A stretch of 64,000 nt of DNA from Lichenicola cladoniae. Its GTDB lineage: Bacteria > Pseudomonadota > Alphaproteobacteria > Acetobacterales > Acetobacteraceae. Below, piece after piece: positions 53,185 through 60,322 of the stretch; within the stretch, counting starts at the first letter, position 1, and every line of letters begins with the position of its first letter. The position numbers and the translations under genes are program-made. The stretch covers positions 3,539,501 through 3,603,500 of the forward strand of contig NZ_CP053708.1 of NCBI RefSeq assembly GCF_013201075.1, given 5' to 3'. The notes below the pieces were generated by a model. The model did no database searches. It was not told the origin of the DNA and saw only the letters and a program-made list of their open reading frames with translations.

Positions 53185-54372
53185 TTGCGTTGGTTCGCCA
53201 CGATCGGCCTCGTCTCCATCTATCTTGCCCCAATACAAGGCTCCGCCAAGGAACCGGGTTCACTGGCGATGCAGACTCCTGAGGCAGACTCGGTCGGAAC
53301 ATCGACCAATCTTGAGCTGGCCTCGAAGACATTGCTCACGCGGTTCGGCCAAATATCGAGACGAGGAGATCGGCTATCATTGGAAGACCTTCGCCGGGAA
53401 GTTTCGGCGCACGCGACCGATGGCCAGCACAAGGCACAGGATGCTGCTCGGTTCTTCATCGCGAGTCCGATCGCGAGGATACTGGCCGGCGAAACGAAAA
53501 CCGGTGGGCTTACCCGCGCGGGTCTGGCGTCGGCTGCGCAACTGACGACGGACCCACGGCTCGATGAGCGGCTTATATCATTGAACGACCATGAAAAGCA
53601 GGATCCGGCGCGTTTCCAATCCCTGCTGCTTCGTGATCCCGGCATTCCGAACGCCGTTCGTGCTCGAATCATCATGCGACTTGGGGACGAACGGCTTCTC
53701 CAGGCAATCGGACGTCCGATCGTGATGGGAAACGAGCAGGACAAGCGCGACGTAACGACAGCCTTTCTCTACCTCGCGCGGCTGAGTTGGCTAGGGGGGG
53801 CAGAGGCGGAGGCAATCGTTGAATACAAGGTTCCCTACACGATGCTTCGCGGAGACAAGGACCATTCGGCTTCCTACTGGAACAATCACACCGTGCAGAT
53901 CAGCGAGAAGATGATCAGTGGCGGTAGCGGAATGGTCAACGACCAGGCGCTCGCCAGGCATATCGGGATCTTCGCACATGAAAGTGGCCATGCGATATCC
54001 GGCCTGTCCGGTCAGCAGAAGAAGCTGAACGCGGATCTGGCGGCGCAGCGCATCACCCGCGGCATGGACGGCATAGTGAACGAGGCGGTGGCAGGCGTAT
54101 TCCAAAACCGGGCCCACGTGGCAGCACTCGGCTACGGCGCCAACAAGGACAGCGACAAGAACCTAGCTATCATCCATGACGTCGAGAAGAACATCGTCAA
54201 CGGCAACACGATGTATGCACGCTACTACCATGTCGATGTCGATGCGGCCCACGCACAGCTTCCTGTCGTAAAGCAGATCATCGCCAACGACCTGATCCCG
54301 TTCTTCCAGACCCGGTTCGGCCTTCTCGATGACCCTCAGTTGACGTCGGGACTGCCACCGTCGCACCGTTGA
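53185..54372 (+). CDS. Exported HExxH-motif protein (putative metallopeptidase)
   Basis: About 395 residues if started at the TTG at 53185, which gives a signal-peptide-like N-terminus (MRWFATIGLVSIYLAPIQGSA). The start is uncertain because the frame is open to 52519. The C-terminal part has 'FAHESGHAI' (H265-E266-S-G-H269) and 'VNEAVAGVF' (E300), the HExxH ... NExxA layout of gluzincin-type zinc peptidases. The middle (~60-230) matches nothing I recognise. The upstream gap is compositionally atypical, and an LprI-like exported protein gene follows 83 bp later. Substrate unknown; a toxin or a cell-wall role is speculation. Confidence 0.55.
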   Translation: MRWFATIGLVSIYLAPIQGSAKEPGSLAMQTPEADSVGTSTNLELASKTLLTRFGQISRRGDRLSLEDLRREVSAHATDGQHKAQDAARFFIASPIARILAGETKTGGLTRAGLASAAQLTTDPRLDERLISLNDHEKQDPARFQSLLLRDPGIPNAVRARIIMRLGDERLLQAIGRPIVMGNEQDKRDVTTAFLYLARLSWLGGAEAEAIVEYKVPYTMLRGDKDHSASYWNNHTVQISEKMISGGSGMVNDQALARHIGIFAHESGHAISGLSGQQKKLNADLAAQRITRGMDGIVNEAVAGVFQNRAHVAALGYGANKDSDKNLAIIHDVEKNIVNGNTMYARYYHVDVDAAHAQLPVVKQIIANDLIPFFQTRFGLLDDPQLTSGLPPSHR

Positions 54373-54455
54373 TCGCATTGCGAATTGAGCGTCTTCCGCT
54401 GCGGCTGCAAAACTATCCTCGATCCACGGCTTCGAGCCGTCATGAAGGAAATCAC

Positions 54456-54863
54456 ATGCAAAAAAACCGTCTCTACGGAATCCTGGCGATCGGCCTGGCA
54501 ACCAGCGCACCGCTGTATCCGGCTTCTGCAGCCGAGAAATGGACTGCGGATCATAATCAGTGCAACAACCAAACCAACACGATCGACATAACGTCCTGCA
54601 TCAATGCGCGAACCGCAATCTGGGACCAGAGACTGAACCAGGCCTACAAGGCGCTGACCGTGATGCTGGCCGGGGAGCCATCGACCAAGAGTCGGCTGGC
54701 GCCGCTGCAGACGGCGCAGAGGGCATGGCTCAAATATCGCGACGCGAACTGTGCGTACTACAACGCCCAGGAGGGCACGATCCGCTCGGTCGAGGTGTCG
54801 GACTGCATGCAGAGGATGACCCAGGATCGCGCCATCGAACTGCAGGGTGAAGGCCCGCAATAG
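54456..54863 (+). CDS. LprI/DUF1311-family exported protein
   Basis: 135 residues from ATG 54456, with GAAGGA six bases upstream. A signal peptide (MQKNRLYGILAIGLATSAPLYPASAA) precedes the DUF1311 pattern 'CINARTAIWDQRLNQAYKAL ... LAPLQTAQRAWLKYRDANCAYY'. The fold is a small helical bundle with paired cysteines (four visible: QCNN, SCIN, NCAY, DCMQ). Mycobacterial LprI inhibits lysozyme; most members are uncharacterised. It lies just downstream of the HExxH protein, possibly cotranscribed. Confidence 0.85.
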   Translation: MQKNRLYGILAIGLATSAPLYPASAAEKWTADHNQCNNQTNTIDITSCINARTAIWDQRLNQAYKALTVMLAGEPSTKSRLAPLQTAQRAWLKYRDANCAYYNAQEGTIRSVEVSDCMQRMTQDRAIELQGEGPQ

Positions 54864-54894
54864 GCACGCATCGCCGACATCCCACCTTGCGGGG

Positions 54895-55341
54895 TCAGCT
54901 CGATACCCCGTCCGGCCGCTCGGTCGGCGTTCCCAGCCGGGCCTTCATGTCGGCGAGCGACGTTGCGGCGAGAGCGACGCGCATTGCGGTCTCGGCGCCC
55001 AAGAACACGTCGCCGAACAGCCAGGGAACCTGGCTGCCGACCGGACAGCCCGGGTCGGGACTTGCATGGAGCGGCAACAAGGGCGGCGCCGGTGCCGGAT
55101 GCACCGCGCACCAGACATCGTCCAGGCTGATCCCGGCCGCCTCGCGTCCGAGCGAGGCGCCGCCCTGGCCGCGACGGACGTGGACCAAGCCGGCACGGGC
55201 CAGCAGGCGCATGATGCGGCGGACGACCACGGGGTTGGTGTTCACGCTGACGGCGATGCGCGGGCTGGTCAGCCGGCCGACGGGCTCGGTCGCCATCAGC
55301 AGCATGATGTGGGTGGCGACCGAAAACCGTGTTGCAATCAT
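54895..55341 (-). CDS. Rrf2 family transcriptional regulator
   Basis: 148 residues. The winged helix matches Rrf2: 'RFSVATHIMLLMA', recognition region 'SPRIAVSVNTNPVVVRRIMRLLARAGLV' and wing 'VRRGQGGASLGREAAGISLDDVWCAV'. Only two cysteines are present and not in the IscR/NsrR three-Cys arrangement, so an Fe-S cluster is unlikely. It resembles the YwnA-like cluster-free subgroup. Its target is not evident; it is divergent from mmcB. Confidence 0.9.
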   Translation of the reverse strand: MIATRFSVATHIMLLMATEPVGRLTSPRIAVSVNTNPVVVRRIMRLLARAGLVHVRRGQGGASLGREAAGISLDDVWCAVHPAPAPPLLPLHASPDPGCPVGSQVPWLFGDVFLGAETAMRVALAATSLADMKARLGTPTERPDGVSS

Positions 55342-55432
55342 GATGGTGCTGTAAGCCGCATTCGCTTCCTTGGTTCATCGAAGATATTCGCGACTTGCAG
55401 CAAGGCCTGCCCGGGCGGCATGAAGATCCGGC

Positions 55433-56002
55433 ATGGACATGCCTTCCTCCGATCCGGCCGTCGTCGACACGCCGGCATCCGATCCGCTGCTCTCGGCAGC
55501 GCCCGAACTGATCGGGCTGCCCGAGAACCAGCTTGCGATCCGGCGGGCAACGACGATGCTGTGCGGCCGGCTGGCCTGGGTGGTGCTGCACGAGGTGCCG
55601 CTGCCGAACGGACGGCGCGCCGACATCCTGGCGCTCAGGCCGGACGGTGGCTTCGTCTGCATCGAAGTGAAGTCCGGGCCGCGCGACTTCCTGGCCGACG
55701 GCAAATGGCCCGAATACCGGCCCTATTGCGACGCGCTGTATTTCGCGGTGGATGACGGCTTCCCGCAGGAGCTGTTGCCGGACGATGTCGGCGTGATGGT
55801 CGCCTGCATCGGGCCGCACTGCCTGCCGAAGGGGGTGACGGCGGATGCCGACCTGCTGCGCGAGGCCCCGGCGCATCGCCTGGCACCCGCGACCCGACGC
55901 GCCCTGATGCAGCGGTTCGCCACCATCGCCGCCAGCCGGCTCGCGGCCCTGGAAGACCCGGCGATCACCGCGTCACTCCGCGCGGCCCTGCGCGTCGAGT
56001 AG
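55433..56002 (+). CDS. mmcB: MmcB family DNA repair protein
   Basis: 189 residues. It contains a PD-(D/E)xK-like nuclease core: 'HEVPLPNGRRADILALRPDGGFVCIEVKSGPRDFLADGKWPEY' with D and E-V-K. In Caulobacter, MmcB contributes to mitomycin C resistance and is SOS-induced. No GTTC-N7-GTTC operator was found in the 91 bp upstream here. The family assignment is good; the precise activity is not established. Confidence 0.9.
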   Translation: MDMPSSDPAVVDTPASDPLLSAAPELIGLPENQLAIRRATTMLCGRLAWVVLHEVPLPNGRRADILALRPDGGFVCIEVKSGPRDFLADGKWPEYRPYCDALYFAVDDGFPQELLPDDVGVMVACIGPHCLPKGVTADADLLREAPAHRLAPATRRALMQRFATIAASRLAALEDPAITASLRAALRVE

Positions 56003-56051
56003 GCACGCCTCCCCTGGTCCGACCGTGCCAACACATGCGAGATTGCGTCGC

Positions 56052-56861
56052 ATGACATCCGTGTCCTCGCAGCCTCCCCTCGAACTCCGACGCCGCTTCG
56101 AGTCCGCCCGCATCGTGGTCGCCGAGGCGGCCGAGATGGCGATGCGCATGCGGCCGCCCTCGGGCGGGCCTGTCGCCACCCAGAAGGGCGCGCAGGACTG
56201 GCTGACCGAGGCCGACGGCGCGGTCGAGGCGATGATCGCCGCTCGCATCGGCGCGCTGTTCCCGGATGACGGCTTCCAGGGCGAGGAGACCGGTCGCACC
56301 CGCGACGGCGCATTTCACTGGGTGGTGGATCCGATCGACGGCACCTCGAACTATGCACGCGGCCGCAACCGCTGGTGCGTCTCGCTCGGCCTGCTCGAGC
56401 ATGACCAGCCGGTCGCCGGCATCCTGGCGGCGCCGGCCCTGGGCGAGACCTACGCGGCGGTGCGCGGCATGGGCGCCACCCTCAACGACCTGCCGATCCA
56501 GGCATCCCCGGTCGTCGATCCAGGCCGCGCGATGATCGAGGTGGGCTGGGGGCCGCGCGTGCCGGTGCCCGAGTTCATCGCCACGATCGACCGGGTGATG
56601 ACGCTGGGTGCGATGCCGCGCTCGAGCGGATCGGGTGCGCTGGCCCTGGCCGACGTCGCCTGCGGCCGGCTCGACGGGTATATCGAGCTCTCCATCCACC
56701 TATGGGACGTGGCGGCGGCGCTGGCGATCCTGGCCGAGACTACGGCGATGGTGTCTCCGTTTCTGCGCGACGGCGGGCTGGAGCGGGGCATCCCGATCCT
56801 GGCGGTGGCACCGGGCATTGCGGCGGCGCTTGCCGAAGCCGCCCGCATCCCGCTGGACTAG
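56052..56861 (+). CDS. Inositol monophosphatase family protein
   Basis: 269 residues from ATG 56052 (MTSVSSQPPLELRRRF); a GTG at 56025 is also possible. A lithium-sensitive phosphatase fold with metal sites in 'GFQGEETGRT' (GEE), 'WVVDPIDGTSNYARG' (DPIDGT) and 'LWDVAAALAIL' (WDxAA). It could be an inositol-1-phosphatase, a CysQ-type PAP phosphatase or a histidinol-phosphatase of this superfamily; motifs alone do not decide. The SYLF protein gene follows 101 bp downstream. Confidence 0.9.
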   Translation: MTSVSSQPPLELRRRFESARIVVAEAAEMAMRMRPPSGGPVATQKGAQDWLTEADGAVEAMIAARIGALFPDDGFQGEETGRTRDGAFHWVVDPIDGTSNYARGRNRWCVSLGLLEHDQPVAGILAAPALGETYAAVRGMGATLNDLPIQASPVVDPGRAMIEVGWGPRVPVPEFIATIDRVMTLGAMPRSSGSGALALADVACGRLDGYIELSIHLWDVAAALAILAETTAMVSPFLRDGGLERGIPILAVAPGIAAALAEAARIPLD

Positions 56862-56962
56862 CTGTTCTACCAAGATCAACTATTGTGCGAAGCTGGCAGC
56901 GCAGGCCATTGTTTCGGCACAATTTCGGCGTCAGTCGAACCGAGATTTCAGGAACCACCAGA

Positions 56963-57856
56963 ATGCCCATGAGCCGTGCAACATCCAGCATCCGCCGCGG
57001 GCTGGCTCGTGTCCTGTCGACGAACCTGATCACCAGCGGCGTGGCCGCCGGCCTGATGGTGATGGCGGGCGCGGTTCCGGGCGCGAACGCACAGAGCGAA
57101 CGGGCCCAGCAGCAGCAGCAGCTGGTCGATCGCTCGACCCTGGCGGTGCAGGACGTGCTGGCCTGGAAGCAGAATGGGGGCACCGCGCAGAACCTGCTCC
57201 GGAAGGCCAAGGGCGTGATGATCTGCCCGAGCATCTTCCGCATGAGCTTCCTGTTCGGCGGTTCGGGCGGCGGCTGCGTGCTGCTGTCGCGCGATGCCGC
57301 AGGATCGTTCTCGGCCCCGGCCTTCTACTCGATGGGCTCGGGCAGTTTCGGCCTACAGGCCGGCATCCAGGATGCCGAGCTGGTTATGTTCATCATGACC
57401 CATCGCGGCCTGACGGCGATCATGGACAGCCAGTTCAAGTTCGGCGCCGACGCCTCGGTCGCCTTCGCAACGCTGGGTGCCGGCATGGAAGGCGCCACCA
57501 CGGCAGCATTCCGGGCGGATATCGTCGCGGTCGAGAAGGCCAAGGGCCTGTTCGCCGGCATCTCGCTGCAGGGGAGCATCATGAGCTCGGACAGCGTCGG
57601 CAATCGCGCCTACTACAACCAGCCGGTCGGCCCGGAGGACATCGTGGTGGCGATGCGGGTCAACAATCCCGGTGCCGACCCGCTCCGTGCCGCGCTGATG
57701 CATTTCAGCACCCGGCCGGGTGCACCCGGGCCGGCGCCGGCCTATGGACAGGGCGGTCCCGGCGGCGGCTACGCGCAGCCGTCGAACGAGAACGGCCCGA
57801 TGCAGCTGGCCCCGACCGGCCCGGTCCAGCAGCAATCGTTGCCGCCGCCGCGCTGA
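56963..57856 (+). CDS. SYLF (Ysc84) domain lipid-binding exported protein
   Basis: 297 residues from ATG 56963, AGGA nine bases upstream. A long signal peptide (to ...AGAVPGANAQ) is followed by a Gln run, then the SYLF domain: 'NLLRKAKGVMICPSIFRMSFLFGGSGGGCVLLSR', 'FYSMGSGSFGLQAGIQDAELVMFIMTHRGL', and 'GADASVAFATLGAGMEG'. A Pro/Gly/Gln-rich tail closes it. Eukaryotic SYLF proteins bind phosphoinositides; bacterial members are periplasmic and poorly understood. Confidence 0.9.
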   Translation: MPMSRATSSIRRGLARVLSTNLITSGVAAGLMVMAGAVPGANAQSERAQQQQQLVDRSTLAVQDVLAWKQNGGTAQNLLRKAKGVMICPSIFRMSFLFGGSGGGCVLLSRDAAGSFSAPAFYSMGSGSFGLQAGIQDAELVMFIMTHRGLTAIMDSQFKFGADASVAFATLGAGMEGATTAAFRADIVAVEKAKGLFAGISLQGSIMSSDSVGNRAYYNQPVGPEDIVVAMRVNNPGADPLRAALMHFSTRPGAPGPAPAYGQGGPGGGYAQPSNENGPMQLAPTGPVQQQSLPPPR

Positions 57857-57868
57857 GGCGACGGCGGC
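57841..57868. terminator. 7-bp GCCGCCG/CGGCGGC hairpin between convergent genes
   Basis: The stem spans the SYLF stop codon (57854-57856) and ends just before the stop of the alcohol dehydrogenase gene (57873). The loop is 14 bases. No U-run follows, so its termination strength is uncertain. Confidence 0.4.
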
Positions 57869-57872
57869 TGGA

Positions 57873-58973
57873 TCAGGCGGCCTCCTCGTCGAGCTTCAGC
57901 GTCGCCATGTCGATCACGTAGCGGAAACGGGCGTCGCCCTTGATCACCCTGGCATAGGCCTGGTTGATTTCCTGGATCGGAATCACCTGGATATCCGGGC
58001 CGATCCCGTGCTCGGCACAGAAATCGAGCACGGCCTGGGTCTCGGCGATGCTGCCGATCAGCGAACCGGCGACGCTCTTGCGATGCATCACCCGCTCCTG
58101 GTTGTTCTCCGACGGCAGGGGCTCGATCGCACCGACGATGGCCAGGGTGCTATCGCGCTTGAGCATCTTCACGAACGGGTTGACGTCGTGCTTCTCGGGC
58201 ACCGTGCTCAGCATGAAATCGAAACTGTTCGCCAGCGACGTCATGGTTTTCTTGTCGCTCTCCAGCACCGCCGTCACACCGAGCTTCTTTGCTTCCTCGA
58301 GCTTCTCGGCGGTCCGGGTGAACAGCGTGACCTCGGCACCCATCGCCTTGGCGATCTTGGCCGCCATGTCACCGAGCCCGCCGAAGCCGACGATACCGAC
58401 CTTGTCGCCCGCCTTGACGCCCCAGTGCATCATTGGCGAATAAGTGGTGACCCCGGCGCACAGGATCGGCGCCGCAACTTCCGGCTTCAGAGATGCCGGT
58501 ATCTTCAGGACGAAATCCTCGGACACGACGATCGAGCTCGAATAGCCGCCATAGCTGTTGTCGCGGCCGTACATGTTGATACCGCCCGGCGCCATCTTTG
58601 CCGGGATCATCGGACCGTTATAGGTGGCGAGCCAGCTGTTCGGGCCTTCGCAGTAATTCTCCTCGTGCGCATGGCAAGGCTCGCAGACGCGGCAGCTATC
58701 AATCATGCAGCCCACGCCGACGAGGTCGCCGACCGCATGCTTGCTCACCGACCCGCCGACGCGTGCGACCCGACCGACCACTTCATGGCCGGGCATGCAG
58801 GGATAGACGGTGTTCGACCACTCGTTCTTGACCTGGTGGATGTCCGAGTGACAGACGCCGCAGAACATCACCTCGATTTCGACCTCGGAGTCCGTCGGGT
58901 CGTCGCGCTCGAACACGATCGGCTTCAGGCGGCTGTATGAATGCTGGGCGGCGTAACCAATTGCCTTGGTCAT
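57873..58973 (-). CDS. NAD(P)-dependent zinc alcohol dehydrogenase (YahK/CAD-like)
   Basis: 366 residues, MTKAIGYAAQHSYSRLKP. A medium-chain dehydrogenase with the catalytic zinc site (FCGVCHSDIH, GHE), structural zinc cysteines (CRVCEPCHAHEENYC) and the Rossmann motif 'VGIVGFGGLGDMAAKIAKAMG'. The sequence 'TYNGPMIPAKMAPGGINMYGRDNSYGGYSS' places it with the broad-specificity NADPH aldehyde reductases of the cinnamyl-alcohol type (YahK). It probably reduces aldehydes. It lies 33 bp downstream of the yellow-like gene, the two likely forming an operon. Confidence 0.93.
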   Translation of the reverse strand: MTKAIGYAAQHSYSRLKPIVFERDDPTDSEVEIEVMFCGVCHSDIHQVKNEWSNTVYPCMPGHEVVGRVARVGGSVSKHAVGDLVGVGCMIDSCRVCEPCHAHEENYCEGPNSWLATYNGPMIPAKMAPGGINMYGRDNSYGGYSSSIVVSEDFVLKIPASLKPEVAAPILCAGVTTYSPMMHWGVKAGDKVGIVGFGGLGDMAAKIAKAMGAEVTLFTRTAEKLEEAKKLGVTAVLESDKKTMTSLANSFDFMLSTVPEKHDVNPFVKMLKRDSTLAIVGAIEPLPSENNQERVMHRKSVAGSLIGSIAETQAVLDFCAEHGIGPDIQVIPIQEINQAYARVIKGDARFRYVIDMATLKLDEEAA

Positions 58974-59006
58974 GTGATTGCCTCGACGATCGCTTGCGGG
59001 AGTGGA

Positions 59007-60149
59007 TTATGCGGGACGGAAACGGAACAGCTGGGTCTCGGTGATGCCCGGCCCCTGCCACGCCTTCATCTCCGGAATATGCGAGGCGGTGACATAGATT
59101 GCGCCGTCTGGCCCTTCCGCCATGCTGTCCGGCCAGAACAGTCGCGGGTCCTGCACCAGAACGGTAAAGCTGCCGTTGCTCTCCATCCGCTTGACCGAGA
59201 ATTCCTCGGCACTGGTCAGCAGCATTCCGTGTTTGCGGCTGAACCAATAGCCGTCGGTGACGAAGGTCCGGGCCACGACCTGCACCTGCGCACCTAGGTG
59301 AGCAGGCAAGAGCGAGGCGTCGAACAGCGCGGCGAGCGGCACGCGATACATCGTGCGGCCGGTGGTCGCCTGCCAATAAAGGTAGCGATCCTGCCCATCG
59401 ATCAGCAGCCCGTCGGCGGCGAAATGGGCCGGCTGCCCGTCGAGCATCCGCAACGGCTTGCCATTCACGGTGATGGTGACGGCCGGGTCGAACTGGGTCG
59501 ATGGATGGTTGACCAGAGCCTGGCGCGCGACCCCGCTCTGCACGTCGAGCACGATCAGCGAGCCGGGATTGCCGGAGTTGGTGATAACCGCCCGCCTGCC
59601 GTCCGAGGTGAAGCGGATGTCGTTCAGGTAGCTGCCCTGCGGCGCCACCCTGGTATCAAAACGGTAGACCCGCTTCACCGTGTTGGTGGCGAGGTCGATG
59701 CAGACGAGCTTGGGTCCGCCCGGCACGATGAAGGTGAGGCCGGGTGCCGCCGGGTCGAGCACCCAGAGGTGGCCCTGGGCATCGACCGTCACGCTCTGGA
59801 CGCACACGAAGCTGGATCCCGCCTTGCCGGCACTGCCGGGATCGCCGTTACGGAACCCGTTCCAGGCGGCATCGGGGAACGGCTTCAGACTGCCACCGGC
59901 GCCGACCTCGGCCACCGAGATCGATACGTCCTCCTCCCAACGCGGGAAATTAACGAAAATCCGGCCGGTCGGAGAGACCGCCACACCGGTGACCTGCCTC
60001 GGACTGGTGAAGCGTGCCACGAGTTCGAGAGAAGCCGGGCCGGTAGCGGCGCGTGCCCGCGACACCGGCGCGACCGTCGAGAGGGCGGAGACCGCCACGA
60101 TCCCCGTAAGAATATCGCGTCGTCCCGGCTGGAAAACGGCGTCCTGCAT
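59007..60149 (-). CDS. Yellow/major royal jelly-like beta-propeller, Tat-exported
   Basis: 380 residues. A Tat-type signal is visible at the N-terminus (GRRDILTGIVAVSALS, cleavage near ARA). The rest matches the bacterial L-dopachrome tautomerase-related/MRJP propeller: 'LVARFTSPRQVTGVAVSPTGRIFVNFPRW', 'YLNDIRFTSDGRRAVITNSG', 'FAADGLLIDGQDRYLYWQ', 'SMAEGPDGAIYVTASHIPEM'. Bacterial members are uncharacterised. It is followed by the aldehyde-reductase-like gene on the same strand. Confidence 0.88.
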   Translation of the reverse strand: MQDAVFQPGRRDILTGIVAVSALSTVAPVSRARAATGPASLELVARFTSPRQVTGVAVSPTGRIFVNFPRWEEDVSISVAEVGAGGSLKPFPDAAWNGFRNGDPGSAGKAGSSFVCVQSVTVDAQGHLWVLDPAAPGLTFIVPGGPKLVCIDLATNTVKRVYRFDTRVAPQGSYLNDIRFTSDGRRAVITNSGNPGSLIVLDVQSGVARQALVNHPSTQFDPAVTITVNGKPLRMLDGQPAHFAADGLLIDGQDRYLYWQATTGRTMYRVPLAALFDASLLPAHLGAQVQVVARTFVTDGYWFSRKHGMLLTSAEEFSVKRMESNGSFTVLVQDPRLFWPDSMAEGPDGAIYVTASHIPEMKAWQGPGITETQLFRFRPA

Positions 60150-60202
60150 AGATTTAATCCATCATCTTCCGGGACCTAATCTCTCCATGCGATCACAGTT
60201 TC

Positions 60203-60214
60203 GTCTCATGAGAC
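60203..60214. promoter_or_regulatory. 12-bp perfect palindrome GTCTCATGAGAC
   Basis: It lies in the 173-bp divergent region between the yellow-like gene (start 60149) and the GGDEF-EAL gene (start 60323), in an AT-richer stretch. It is a candidate operator for either gene, with no family assignment. Confidence 0.4.
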
Positions 60215-60322
60215 ATTCCTCCGCGCCTCTTCACGATTTTGTGTGTAAACAGTTGATCGTAAGCCCGGGGCATGCGGATCTTCTGACCGGACGCACCGCA
60301 TCCTCACCGGCCAGGACGGAAT

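Noticed and set aside
55342-55432. LexA operator upstream of mmcB, expected from Caulobacter
   Set aside because: GTTC occurs once (GTTCATCGAAGATATTC) but without a second GTTC at the required 7-base spacing.
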